A stretch of DNA of 64,000 bases from Verrucomicrobiales bacterium (GTDB taxonomy: Bacteria > Verrucomicrobiota > Verrucomicrobiia > Methylacidiphilales > JAAUTS01), in contig JAIRPN010000013.1 of NCBI GenBank assembly GCA_031256975.1, forward strand, positions 186,001 through 250,000. Direction: 5' to 3'. The position numbers were made by a program, and so were the translations under genes. This document shows, one piece after another, positions 1 to 8,141 of the stretch (its first letter is position 1; each line of letters opens with the position of its first letter). The notes beneath the pieces were generated by a model. The model was not told the origin of the DNA. It saw only the letters and a program-made list of their open reading frames with translations, and searched no databases.

Positions 1-525
1 CACCCAACTGTACAGTTGCGGCTGGCACAGGTCCTCCCAGGTGTTGACCGCCGGCAGTCCGGTCAGTTTCAGCACCTTGTTGTTTTGCAGGATGCCGAAG
101 GAGGACAGGGCCGCCCCATAGAACATATAATCCTTGTCGACAATCGGGAAGCCGCCGATGTCGGCGGGGATTTGCGCCAGCAGGTCGGGAGGCAGTTTGT
201 AGGCGAACAAATGGCCCTTGGCTTTCTGGCTGATGAAGGGATCGACTCCGCCGCCGAACATCAGGTCGACCTGCGCCGAGTCGGGCGTGGCCTCGAAGCT
301 GGCGTTTAGCGCCTTCTCGATTGACGAAGTGCCGCCCAGATCGCGCCAGCGCACTTCGATTTCCCGGCCGGTTTGCTGCCGGTAATATTCGGCGAAGGCG
401 CGGCCGAATTCATAACGCACCCCCTCCCAGTGGGGGGAAACAATGATTAACTCGTCCCCGGCGCGACAGGCCCCGGTCGCTGCCAACAAGGCCAGTACGA
501 TCAGGGTCCGGGAAAACAAGTGCAT
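1..525 (-). CDS. ABC transporter periplasmic substrate-binding protein (partial, C-terminus outside window)
   Basis: The reverse strand is open from an ATG at 525 to the window edge, giving 175 residues with no stop. It begins with a Sec-type signal peptide (MHLFSRTLIVLALLAATGACRA), then GDELIIVSPHWEGVRYEFGRAF, and later VDLMFGGGVDPF and ALSSFGILQNNKVLK. This is the pattern of iron(III)- or small-molecule-type extracellular solute-binding proteins (SBP_bac_6 or related), which deliver a ligand to an inner-membrane ABC permease. The Cys before the cleavage site does not fit a clean lipobox, so a soluble periplasmic form is more likely than a lipoprotein. The ligand cannot be told from the part seen, and permease and ATPase genes would lie outside the window. 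Confidence 0.75.
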   Translation of the reverse strand, partial: MHLFSRTLIVLALLAATGACRAGDELIIVSPHWEGVRYEFGRAFAEYYRQQTGREIEVRWRDLGGTSSIEKALNASFEATPDSAQVDLMFGGGVDPFISQKAKGHLFAYKLPPDLLAQIPADIGGFPIVDKDYMFYGAALSSFGILQNNKVLKLTGLPAVNTWEDLCQPQLYSWV

Positions 526-658
526 CGGGGTTATTTTGCGCAATCTGGGTGGTTGTAAAGGTAAAATATGTGACAATTGTGTGATGAAAATGGCACTAAA
601 AATTTGTTGTCAGGCAATATTGGATTATCTTTAATCACCAAATCAAGGGTAACTGCTT

Positions 659-2830
659 ATGAATCCGGTATTTATTTCCATCAACGGAGAGTCGCGTGGT
701 CCTTATACTATCGATGACTTGCGCTTGTTTCATCGCCATGGCGTTTTGACTGCCAAGACCGAGATCTACGACGAGGAGGGCAAGAATTGGCGCCCCTTGG
801 AGCAGCTTCCGGAAATCCAGGCCTCGGTGCTGCGCGTGCCGGAACAGGAAGCCCGTGAATTGCTGGCCAAGCTGGTGGAAATCCAGGCCGGGCTCGCCGA
901 CCATGAATTGCCGCGCGATGAACGGGAAATCCTGGCAAAGGAAATGCAGGGCATCCTGGAGAAATTGCCGCACTGGCTCGGTGCCGCCGACGTGATCGGG
1001 CTGGATGAGTTGAAGGGCATTTTTGAGCCGACCAACAAAAAGGCGCTGGAAGCGGTGAATACCCTCAGCGAGGAGGCGAAGAAGTCCCGCGAGGAACAAA
1101 AACGCCTGCAGGATTTGCTGGTCAAGGCGATTGAGGAACAGGAAGGCCGGCGCCAGTTGCTGGTGGAAATGTTCCGCCAGTCGGTGGACGAGGCCTTTAC
1201 CGACAAGCTCAGCGTCCAGCTCAGCCAGGCCGCGCAACTTAACCAGGCATTGAGCGCGTTGAACAAGGAATTGGAGACCCGCACCGGCTCGCTGGAAGAC
1301 GGGCAGAAATTCCTGGTCGAGTCCTTCCACGCCCGCGAGGACAGTTACAAGAAGACCCTGGAGGAGTTTCGCAGTGCCTGGGGCGAGCACGCGGTGAAGT
1401 TTTCCGGCGCGCTGGCGGGGCATGAACAGAATCTCGAGGTCCAGCTCAAGGCGCTAACCACCAGCCTCGACCAGACCCGGCAAAAAGCCACGACAGAATT
1501 CCAGGCCCTGATCGATTTGCTGCGCGAGGCCTACGAAAAACGCGACGCCAAGGAACAGGAACAATTGCAGGTTTCGCTGACCAAGGAAAAACAACAGGTC
1601 GAGGACCGGGCGACTTTCCGTGCCGCGTTGCTGGCGAAACTGAACAATATCGAGGCCGCCAACAACGAGCTGAAAGCCGCCGCCGAGTCTTCCAACCAAT
1701 ACGCCGAGGAGCAGGAAGCCGCGCTTAACGACAAACTGGAACAATGGATGCAGAATATCCGGGGCCAGTTTGCCGAATTCGCCAAGAGTGACTCCGAAGT
1801 GCACAAAAAATTGCTGGAGAATTTGGAACAATTGGTCGCCGCTAACGGTGAGCTCAAGGCCGCGACCGTTGCGCGTGACAAACAGGCTGGCGAACAACAG
1901 GCCGCCCTGAACGGCAAGCTGGAACAATTGGTCAACGGCCTGCATGCCAATATCGACGGCTTGAAATCATCCGAGGCCGCCGCCAACCAGCTTTCCGGCG
2001 AGCAACACGGTGCGGTGCTGGGCAAGGTGGACCAGGTTTTGCAGGCGCTAAACGCCAAGCTGGAGGCGCAGGACAAGCGGCATCAGGAGCAGTCGGCGGC
2101 ACTAAACGCCAATTTCGAGGGATTGCGCAACAAGGCCGCGGCCGAATTCGCCGCCTTGACAGCCCTGTTGGGTGAAGCCTTTGAAAAACGCCAGGCCGCC
2201 GAGCAGCAACGCCTCAGCGCGCAGATGGAACAGGATCAAAAATCTGCCGCGGCCACCGCCGGTTTGCACCGGCAATTGCAGGAACAGCTTGGCAAGTTGG
2301 AAGCCGCCAACGAGGAACTGAAGAAGAGCATTGCCACGGCCAGTAAGCATTCGGACCAGCACCAGGACGCCTTGTTCAAGCAATTGGATTCCGTGATTAG
2401 CGGCCTGGAAAACAAGTTGACCGCCCTCAAGGCCGAACACCAAAAACAGAATCACGAAAGCTTTGACAACTTGCAGTCGGCGTTGGTCGGCTTGCAGGCC
2501 GACCGCCAGAAAAGCGCCATCGCCCTGCTCAACAACCAGCAGGAAACCAAGGCCGCGCTGCAAAAAATCGCCGCCGAGCAGGCGGGCAAGCCGTTGCGCG
2601 ACGAGCATCATGTCCTTGACAAGGTATCGCGCAACATAGACACCATTTTCGCACACCTGTCGAACCACGAAATTCTGGAGCAGCGCGCCGACGAGGCGCA
2701 GCGCCGGGTCGGTGAGTTGACCGGTTTGCTGGCGCGCCAGCAACAGGCCAACAAGCAACAAGCCCGCTCACTCGCGGTGCTGACCCGCCGGCTGGCTACA
2801 GTGGAAGCGCGTCTGCGGATTGGGAAATAA
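659..2830 (+). CDS. GYF_2-domain protein with long coiled coil
   Basis: A 723-residue protein. Residues 1-50 form a GYF_2 (DUF4339-type) domain, with SRGPYTIDDLRLFHRHGVL and a following W in NWRPLEQL. From about residue 55 to the end it is Glu/Lys/Gln/Ala-rich coiled coil without signal peptide or membrane span, so it is probably cytoplasmic. The rod has internal repeats: EAANNELKAAAE near 332, AANGELKAAT near 394 and EAANEELKKSIA near 547; a second unit, EFQALIDLLREAYEKR near 279 and EFAALTALLGEAFEKR near 495. GYF_2 domains are thought to bind Pro-rich peptides; the partner here is unknown. It stands alone, with an AGGG run about 10 bases before the ATG. Confidence 0.7.
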   Translation: MNPVFISINGESRGPYTIDDLRLFHRHGVLTAKTEIYDEEGKNWRPLEQLPEIQASVLRVPEQEARELLAKLVEIQAGLADHELPRDEREILAKEMQGILEKLPHWLGAADVIGLDELKGIFEPTNKKALEAVNTLSEEAKKSREEQKRLQDLLVKAIEEQEGRRQLLVEMFRQSVDEAFTDKLSVQLSQAAQLNQALSALNKELETRTGSLEDGQKFLVESFHAREDSYKKTLEEFRSAWGEHAVKFSGALAGHEQNLEVQLKALTTSLDQTRQKATTEFQALIDLLREAYEKRDAKEQEQLQVSLTKEKQQVEDRATFRAALLAKLNNIEAANNELKAAAESSNQYAEEQEAALNDKLEQWMQNIRGQFAEFAKSDSEVHKKLLENLEQLVAANGELKAATVARDKQAGEQQAALNGKLEQLVNGLHANIDGLKSSEAAANQLSGEQHGAVLGKVDQVLQALNAKLEAQDKRHQEQSAALNANFEGLRNKAAAEFAALTALLGEAFEKRQAAEQQRLSAQMEQDQKSAAATAGLHRQLQEQLGKLEAANEELKKSIATASKHSDQHQDALFKQLDSVISGLENKLTALKAEHQKQNHESFDNLQSALVGLQADRQKSAIALLNNQQETKAALQKIAAEQAGKPLRDEHHVLDKVSRNIDTIFAHLSNHEILEQRADEAQRRVGELTGLLARQQQANKQQARSLAVLTRRLATVEARLRIGK

Positions 2831-2854
2831 TGGCTCCTTCAAGAAGTCAAAAAA

Positions 2855-2929
2855 TTAATCGCAGAGGCGCGGAGACACAGAGAAAAACACTTTGAAATGA
2901 ACTCCGTTTCTCCGCGCCTCTGCGGTTAA
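2855..2929. repeat. Interspersed hairpin repeat, CGCAGAGGCGCGGAG family, copy 1
   Basis: Two 21-base arms starting TTAATCGCAGAGGCGCGGAGA and ending in its near-complement TCTCCGCGCC...CGGTTAA flank about 33 bases. The same arms recur at 7204-7281 and 26098-26209. It lies just after a coding region and may help end transcription, but it has no T-run of its own. Confidence 0.85.
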
Positions 2930-3015
2930 AAAGGTGTTTTCCGAAGCTGTCTAATTTCAGCTGCCAAACTCCCCGGAATGTAACTTTGGGAGGTTTTTTC
3001 GCGTTCTGGGCAATA

Positions 3016-3046
3016 AAAAAGCCGCCGTGGTTAGCGGCGGCTTTTT
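3016..3046 (-). terminator. Rho-independent terminator after aspartate aminotransferase
   Basis: An 11-bp stem (AAAAAGCCGCC with GGCGGCTTTTT) and a 9-base loop, with A-run and T-run on the two sides, so it can act in both directions. It sits 24 bases past the stop of the aminotransferase gene. The loop contains the iterated TTAGCG motif. Confidence 0.85.
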
Positions 3047-3069
3047 GGATATTCAGAATCTTGCGGTGT

Positions 3070-4227
3070 TCAGCCAACAAATTTCTTGATGCGGGCCAGA
3101 CCTTGCTCGATGTTGTCCAGGCTGGTGGCGTAGGAGATGCGGATGGTGTTGTCATCGCCGAAGGCGACGCCGGGCACCACGGCCACTTTTTGCTGTTCGA
3201 GCAGCTTCTCGGAAAATTCAACCGAGCCCATGCCGGTCTTGCTGATGTCGATCAGGAAGTAGAAGGCGCCGTTCGGTTTGACGTAGCTGAGCTTGCTGAT
3301 GTCGTCGAGCAATTCGATCACACGGGCGCGGCGCTTGGTGTATTCGGCCAGCATTTCGTCGACACAATCCTGCGGTCCCTTGTACGCGGCGAGCGCGCCT
3401 TTTTGGGCGAAGGAGGTCGGGTTGGAGGTCGAGTGGCTTTGCAGCGAATCGATGGCCTTGGCCACGTTCTTCGGGGCGGCTACATAGCCCAAGCGCCAGC
3501 CGGTCATGGAGTACGGCTTGCTGAAACCGTTGACGGTTAGCGTCAGTTCATAGACTTCCTTGCTGAAGCTGGCGATGGAGCTGTGCTTGGCTCCGTCGTA
3601 GATCAGTTTTTCGTAAATTTCATCGGAAAGGATGTAGATGTCGTCCTCGAGGGCGACTTCTGCCAGGGCGGCCAGTTCGTTCTCGGTGTAGACGACGCCG
3701 GTCGGATTGCCGGGGCTGTTGATGATGACAACCTTGGTCAGCGGGCTGGTGTACTCACGAAACAATTCCGGGGTGAGCTTGTAGCCGTTTTCCGCGGTGG
3801 TCGGGACAATGACGGGTTCGCCGCCGGCCAGTTTGACCATTTCCGGGTAGCTGACCCAGTAAGGGGCGGGAATCAATACTTCGTCACCGGGATTCAGGAC
3901 CGCTAATAGCGCGTTGTAGCAGGAGTGCTTGGCGCCGCAGTTGACGATGATCTGGCTGGGGTCGTAATCGAGATTATTCTCCTTTTTCAGCTTTTCGGAG
4001 ATGGCAGCGCGCAGCTCGGGGATGCCAGAGGAAGGGGTGTATTTGGTGAAGCCGGCTTCCAGGAAGCCCATGGCGGCGGCCTTGATGTGTTCCGGGGTGT
4101 CAAAATCGGGTTCACCGGCACCAAAGCCGATCACGTCCACACCTTCGGCCTTCATGGCCTTGGCCTTCGCATCGACGGCGAGCGTCAGGGAAGGAGTCAA
4201 TTTGCTTACACGTTCTGAAATATCCAT
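3070..4227 (-). CDS. aspC: Aspartate aminotransferase, class I (PLP)
   Basis: A 385-residue fold-type I aminotransferase transferring the amino group between aspartate and 2-oxoglutarate in the cytoplasm. Landmarks are FGAGEPDFDTPEHIK near the N-terminus, the NSPGNPTGVVY loop binding PLP, ILSDEIYEKLIYDG with the PLP-nitrogen Asp, and the Schiff-base lysine in NGFSKPYSMTGWRLGY. The C-terminus has RISYATS, giving the carboxylate-binding Arg. Length and motifs match the I-gamma AspAT group common outside enterobacteria; some members also accept prephenate or aromatic acids, which cannot be told here. Monocistronic with its own terminator. The gene carries iterated motifs at 3537 and 3901. Confidence 0.9.
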   Translation of the reverse strand: MDISERVSKLTPSLTLAVDAKAKAMKAEGVDVIGFGAGEPDFDTPEHIKAAAMGFLEAGFTKYTPSSGIPELRAAISEKLKKENNLDYDPSQIIVNCGAKHSCYNALLAVLNPGDEVLIPAPYWVSYPEMVKLAGGEPVIVPTTAENGYKLTPELFREYTSPLTKVVIINSPGNPTGVVYTENELAALAEVALEDDIYILSDEIYEKLIYDGAKHSSIASFSKEVYELTLTVNGFSKPYSMTGWRLGYVAAPKNVAKAIDSLQSHSTSNPTSFAQKGALAAYKGPQDCVDEMLAEYTKRRARVIELLDDISKLSYVKPNGAFYFLIDISKTGMGSVEFSEKLLEQQKVAVVPGVAFGDDNTIRISYATSLDNIEQGLARIKKFVG

Positions 4228-4339
4228 AGGGGCTCAAGGCTAGACGAGCCGGAGATGGGAAGCTAGTTAATTTTTTAAACTTAAGAAAATAGCCCTGGTG
4301 ACTTCTGAAAGGGAAAAGCTACGCTAAGGGCGAAGCTTT

Positions 4340-5008
4340 ATGGTTAAATTTCGAACAATGGGACGTTTTCTTGTGCTGGCAATTAGCGTCTTGGGGGCGG
4401 ATATCCGGCTTTTTGCACAGGATACAGTTGAGGAAAGGCAGCAAATTATCGCTAATGGCGAAACGGATGCCCGGGCGGATTTCCAGAAACACGTTTTTCG
4501 CATTGAAAAATACGGGTTACGGCTCGTTCTCGAGGGTGTGGAATCAGATCCATATGAAAAATATCTGCAAGAATATGGGGTTGAGTTCAAGACCATTGGC
4601 GGCGGGTGCGACCCCAACAGTCCGGAAGCTTTGCATGCCCAAGGGTATAATAAGGTCATGGAAAAACTGATTATCGCCAAGTATCAGCGGGATATTTTTC
4701 AGGAAGCCAGAGATTATTTACAAATTTATCTGCAGGGAGTTTCGGGAGCCAAAAAAGATTTTGCCGATGGTATTTACAAGGAGGAAAGCTATGGCATGGG
4801 GTCGGAATGGAGTACGGAGAGGAGCAAATATTTGCAAGAGAAATATCAGGTGGTTTGCAAAGGCGTGGCCGGTTGTGTGGTGACGCCGAAAATCCTGGGA
4901 CACGCGCAAGGATACAATGCGACCATGCAAAAATTGTTGAGAGAGAAATATGGCAAAGATATTTTCAAGGAAGCGGACGACTTTGCCCGGCAACAGACAG
5001 GACGCTAA
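4340..5008 (+). CDS. Secreted protein of unknown function with two ~85-residue repeats
   Basis: A 222-residue protein with a probable signal peptide (MVKFRTMGRFLVLAISVLGADIRLFAQ; the second Met at 4358 is an alternative start). The mature part holds two related units. Each runs from ADF or KDF through a KYLQEY/KYLQEK segment and a variable loop to AQGYNxxMxKLLxxKYxxDIFxEA. Two Cys in the second unit and one in the first may form disulfides. No known family is recognised. The stop codon lies inside an iterated CGCTAATGG motif and overlaps the ATG of the next gene, which carries the same repeat, so the pair forms a coupled operon of tandem paralogs. Confidence 0.65.
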   Translation: MVKFRTMGRFLVLAISVLGADIRLFAQDTVEERQQIIANGETDARADFQKHVFRIEKYGLRLVLEGVESDPYEKYLQEYGVEFKTIGGGCDPNSPEALHAQGYNKVMEKLIIAKYQRDIFQEARDYLQIYLQGVSGAKKDFADGIYKEESYGMGSEWSTERSKYLQEKYQVVCKGVAGCVVTPKILGHAQGYNATMQKLLREKYGKDIFKEADDFARQQTGR

Positions 5009-5616
5009 TGGTGAACTTTATGGATGGAAAAATTTGGTTGTTAGCGGCGGGCTTGGTGATTAGTGCCACCGTATCGCCTTGCCGGGCGGAAAAATGGTTC
5101 GCGCCGGATGTGAACCGGGAACTGGATGCCACGGCATCGAATGGCGCGGCGGATGCCAACCGTGACTTTGTCCAAGGGGTATACCAGCAGGAGGTGGTCG
5201 GTGCGCTTTCCGCGGAAGGCGCGGCGCGGGCCCGGTATTTGAAGGATAAATACAATGTGCTGACCAAACCGGTTGGCGGAACGATGGTCACCTCCTTCGA
5301 AACCGACCACGCCAAGAGTTACAATGCGACGATGCAGCAATTGCTGGCGCAGAGGTTTGGCAGGGATGTGTTCAAAGAAGCGGATCAGTTTACCGGGGCC
5401 TATGCCAAGGGAGCCAAGCAAGCCCGGGAGGATTTCGCCAGGGGAGTCCGTGCCTTGCGGAAAGCGGCGGATTCCGATATCGGCAAAACCGGGGCTGAGG
5501 ATGAAGCCCGGGCCGAGGCTAACAACCAACTCACTGGTTACAATGAAACCATGCAGAAATTGCTGGATGACGCTAGTGGTAAAAAGCCTGGCAGGATGAA
5601 TCCTAATTCGCCCTGA
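5008..5616 (+). CDS. Secreted paralog of the preceding repeat protein
   Basis: A 202-residue protein starting at the ATG that overlaps the previous stop (TAATG), with AGGA just upstream; an ATG at 5020 is possible. Signal peptide MDGKIWLLAAGLVISATVSPCRA. The mature protein has the same repeat: RDFVQGVYQQEVVGAL through SYNATMQQLLAQRFGRDVFKEAD, then a shorter degenerate unit AREDFARGVRALRKAA through GYNETMQKLLDDASGK. It probably arose by duplication of the upstream gene. Function is unknown; export and coupling suggest both products act together outside the inner membrane. Confidence 0.65.
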   Translation: MVNFMDGKIWLLAAGLVISATVSPCRAEKWFAPDVNRELDATASNGAADANRDFVQGVYQQEVVGALSAEGAARARYLKDKYNVLTKPVGGTMVTSFETDHAKSYNATMQQLLAQRFGRDVFKEADQFTGAYAKGAKQAREDFARGVRALRKAADSDIGKTGAEDEARAEANNQLTGYNETMQKLLDDASGKKPGRMNPNSP

Positions 5617-5620
5617 AATG

Positions 5621-6238
5621 TTAATAGTGTATTGGTCGATCTTTGATGAATTCGCTGGTATTACCTACCGTATGGACTGCCTTGCCATGCAGAGAATGGT
5701 TGGCGGATTCCAGTAGTACAGTTTCAGCAGGAGAGTTTGTGGTCAAGCCGGGCGTATATTTCCAGCGTAGTTCATGACTTTTCGGCTGGTAGAATAGTTT
5801 GTTGAGATGGTCCAGTTCCGCGCCGCTTTTGTCCTTCAACTCGGTGCTGACGAAATCCTCGAATGAATCGGGATATTTGCCTTCGTGATCGTTGGCGTAG
5901 GCGAACAACATGATCCCGACTTGGCGGATGTCGGCAAGTTCCTTGGTTTGTTTGGCCGACTCCAGCGCTTTGTTGATGCCCGGCACCATTAATCCAGCCA
6001 GGACCCCGGTGGTAAAAATACTTACGGCTGACAGGGCGATGGCGATGATGGCCATCACCATGTTCTTCGTCGCGGGATGTTTTTTCTGCTGGCACAAGCT
6101 GATGGCGCCGCAGATAAACGCAGGGAATCCCGCAAACAGGCCGCAACAAAAGGTTCCCAGAACTCCCAACACAAGGGAGCTAACGGCAAGCTTGCTGGTT
6201 CTGTTGTTTGGCAAGGGAGGACAGGCAGAGTCGTTCAT
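5621..6238 (-). CDS. DUF4190-like membrane protein with pseudopilin-like C-terminal domain
   Basis: About 205 residues from the ATG at 6238. Two hydrophobic helices (residues 15-45, VSSLVLGVLGTFCCGLFAGF; 60-90) resemble DUF4190. A third, with the following LESAKQTKELADIRQVGIMLFAYANDHEGKYPDSFEDF, resembles the prepilin-type or DUF1559 proteins so common in Planctomycetes and Verrucomicrobiota. The end (TPGLTTN...TVLLESA...VHTVGN) matches the protein at 8142-8885, so the two are paralogs. Likely an inner-membrane protein with a periplasmic globular domain. It converges with the secreted repeat gene, ending only 4 bases from it. Role unknown. Confidence 0.6.
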   Translation of the reverse strand: MNDSACPPLPNNRTSKLAVSSLVLGVLGTFCCGLFAGFPAFICGAISLCQQKKHPATKNMVMAIIAIALSAVSIFTTGVLAGLMVPGINKALESAKQTKELADIRQVGIMLFAYANDHEGKYPDSFEDFVSTELKDKSGAELDHLNKLFYQPKSHELRWKYTPGLTTNSPAETVLLESANHSLHGKAVHTVGNTSEFIKDRPIHY

Positions 6239-6288
6239 GGGCAAATATTAAGTCGCTAACCGTGAGCTTGGAAGGTTAAAATGACGGG

Positions 6289-7200
6289 ATGAGATTCTGC
6301 ATGGGTCGGATGATGGTGGCGCTAATGGCGGTTTTGTTGTTGGCGGGATTGCTTGGAAATTCGTCATGGGCGGCCGGGACGCGGCGGGCGCAGCATGTGT
6401 TCATCATTAGCTTTGACCAGGGAGGCGGCGATATTATCAGGAGCCAGCCAGCGCCGGAGTTCAAGAAGATGTTCGCGGATGGCGCGGCGACCTGGCGGGC
6501 TTACACGATCGTGCCGAGCATCACCCTGCCGTCGCACACCTCGATGCTGACCGGAGTTGGAATCCAGGAACACCAGATCGACTGGAATGATTACCAACCG
6601 GACAGGGGAGTGGTGCAGGTGCCGACCATTTTCAGCTTGGCGAAGAAGCAGGGCTTGAGCACGGCGATGTTTGTCGGCAAGGAGAAGTTCAAGCACCTGG
6701 TCCTGCCGAACAGCGTTGATACTTTCTTTGTCGGTGGCAGTTCGGGTGAAATCGCGGCGGAATTCGCCAAGCAAATCGGCAAGCTCAAGCCGGACCTCTG
6801 CTTCATCCACTTCGCCGAGATTGACGGCACCGGCCATAAATACGGCGTTGGCTCGCCCGAGCAGGTCAAGGCGGTCGCCGACTGTGACGCGGCGCTAACG
6901 GTGATCCGCAACGCGGTGAAAAAGGCCGGACTGGAGGATTCCAGCGTGTTCATCCTCACTGCTGATCACGGCGCGCACCCTAATATTAACAAGGACGGCA
7001 CACTGTCCAGTCCGCACGGCAATTCCAAGCACAGCGATGTCGATATCCCATGGGTTGCCTGGGGCAAGGGCGTGAAGAAAAACTTCGCCATTAGCGCCCC
7101 GGTGCTGACCTACGACACTGCGGCGACGGCGATCTGGCTGCTCGGCGTACCGGTTCCCGAAAGCTTCTGGGGTAAGCCGGTGGTCAGTGCGTTTGAATGA
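6289..7200 (+). CDS. Secreted type I phosphodiesterase / nucleotide pyrophosphatase family protein
   Basis: A 303-residue alkaline-phosphatase-superfamily hydrolase with a signal peptide (VALMAVLLLAGLLGNSSWAAG). Metal and catalytic landmarks are ISFDQGGGD (first metal Asp), the nucleophile region IVPSITLPSHTSMLTG (Thr in TLPSH), HFAEIDGTGHKYG with the Asp and His of the second metal site, and LTADHGAH. These fit PF01663, whose members cleave phosphodiester bonds of nucleotides or lipids in the periplasm with two zinc ions. It is shorter than typical NPP enzymes (about 400 residues). Substrate cannot be assigned. Ordinary neighbours give no operon context. Confidence 0.8.
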   Translation: MRFCMGRMMVALMAVLLLAGLLGNSSWAAGTRRAQHVFIISFDQGGGDIIRSQPAPEFKKMFADGAATWRAYTIVPSITLPSHTSMLTGVGIQEHQIDWNDYQPDRGVVQVPTIFSLAKKQGLSTAMFVGKEKFKHLVLPNSVDTFFVGGSSGEIAAEFAKQIGKLKPDLCFIHFAEIDGTGHKYGVGSPEQVKAVADCDAALTVIRNAVKKAGLEDSSVFILTADHGAHPNINKDGTLSSPHGNSKHSDVDIPWVAWGKGVKKNFAISAPVLTYDTAATAIWLLGVPVPESFWGKPVVSAFE

Positions 7201-7203
7201 TTT

Positions 7204-7281
7204 TTCACCGCAGAGGCGCGGAGTGCGCGGAGTTTTTTCTGATATAAATGATCTCTGCGTTCTCCGCGCCTCTGCGGTGAA
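7204..7281. repeat. Interspersed hairpin repeat, CGCAGAGGCGCGGAG family, copy 2
   Basis: Perfect 20-base arms (TTCACCGCAGAGGCGCGGAG and complement) flank 38 bases containing a shorter internal copy GCGCGGAG. It fills the gap between two genes and ends 5 bases before the next ATG, so it forms the untranslated leader of the DUF3820 gene. Confidence 0.9.
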
Positions 7282-7286
7282 TTTTT

Positions 7287-7523
7287 ATGTCTATGAATGA
7301 GGAAGTGGCGCGCAAGGATTGGGAAAAGTTACGGGATTGGAAGATGCCGTTCGGGAAATTTGCCGGGCGGCATTTGTATGAGTTGCCTGCCGAATATTTG
7401 TGCTGGTTCGAGCAGAAGGGCTGGCCGGAGGGGGAGCTTGGCAAGTTATTGAGGATTGTGCTTGAGGCCAAGCGCGAGGGAGCGGATGAAGCCTTTGATG
7501 TGTTCCGGCGTCAGGGGAAGTGA
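7287..7523 (+). CDS. DUF3820 family small protein
   Basis: A 78-residue protein with the DUF3820 signature: MPFGKFAGRHLYELPAEYL, then WFEQKGWPEGELGKLL. The family (PF12843) includes a protein described as a putative quorum-sensing-regulated virulence factor, but in most bacteria the role is unknown. The fold is small and soluble. No Shine-Dalgarno is visible because hairpin repeat copy 2 ends just before the ATG; Met at 7293 is an alternative start. Its last 13 bases overlap the end of the converging AraC-type gene. Confidence 0.8.
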   Translation: MSMNEEVARKDWEKLRDWKMPFGKFAGRHLYELPAEYLCWFEQKGWPEGELGKLLRIVLEAKREGADEAFDVFRRQGK

Positions 7524-7939
7524 TAGGTGGCGCCGTTGTGACGGTAGGCATAGGGGCTTTGGCGCTGGATGCGGCGGAAGAACTGGCTGAAGGTGGCGAT
7601 GGAGCTGAAGCCGAGTTGCCGGGCGATGAGGGTGATGGAGCGGTCGGTGTTGCGCAGGAGATCGCAGGCGGCGATGTGGATGTATTCGTCGATCCAGTCG
7701 CAAGCCCTGAGGCCGGTCATGGCGCGGATGGCGGCGTTGAAGTCGCTGTGCTTGACGAGCCCCATCTTGCGGGCGTGGAACTCGGGCGAACGGCGGCCGT
7801 AGACCATCAACAACTTGGCCAGCAGGTCCATAAAGCTGTTGCCGCTGGAGGGAAGCCCTGCCTCGGGTTCGCGGCGGTTGATATAGAGGGACGCAGGGGT
7901 GATTTTCGGGTAAACAAAGCCGGGGGAGCTCGCAGTCAT
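7511..7939 (-). CDS. AraC-family transcriptional regulator (short form)
   Basis: A 142-residue protein whose C-terminal half is an AraC/HTH_18 DNA-binding domain: FNAAIRAMTGLRACDWIDEYIHIAACDLLRNTDRSITLIARQLGFSSIATFSQFFRRIQRQSPYAYR, with the usual ARQLGF-S-FSQFFRR helix. The N-terminal 60 residues are too short for a normal cupin sensor, so this is a compact or truncated member. The gene end overlaps DUF3820. Upstream lies an AT-rich stretch (7940-8095) probably holding its promoter. Target genes are unknown. Confidence 0.8.
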   Translation of the reverse strand: MTASSPGFVYPKITPASLYINRREPEAGLPSSGNSFMDLLAKLLMVYGRRSPEFHARKMGLVKHSDFNAAIRAMTGLRACDWIDEYIHIAACDLLRNTDRSITLIARQLGFSSIATFSQFFRRIQRQSPYAYRHNGATYHFP

Positions 7940-8141
7940 GGTAAGATTATAGGAATTTGATTTATTCGCTCAATCTTAAAGAAATAATTTACTAAATATT
8001 GATATTAACTAAATCATAATAAAAAGATTTATTATACAATATTATTAGGAAAATCTTTATTTAATAAGTTATCAAACAGATGTAGATGATAAATCCTGGC
8101 GTTGTGGTTGTTTCGCCTGGAATGAGAGGCGGGAGCGACGC
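7940..8141. other. AT-rich intergenic segment
   Basis: From about 7936 to 8095 the DNA is strikingly AT-rich, with runs such as AAAGAAATAATTTACTAAAT and AAGATTTATTATACAAT, against a GC-rich neighbourhood. No open frame is supported. It lies upstream of the AraC-type gene and downstream of the 8142-8885 gene, so it probably holds the promoter and operators of the regulator. No clear repeat units suggestive of a replication origin were found. Confidence 0.5.

Noticed and set aside
16-309. 97-residue plus-strand frame
   Set aside because: Lies opposite a convincing partial substrate-binding protein.
7936-8095. AT-rich stretch as a replication origin
   Set aside because: No clustered DnaA-box-like sites and no dnaA, dnaN or gidA neighbour; a promoter region is simpler.
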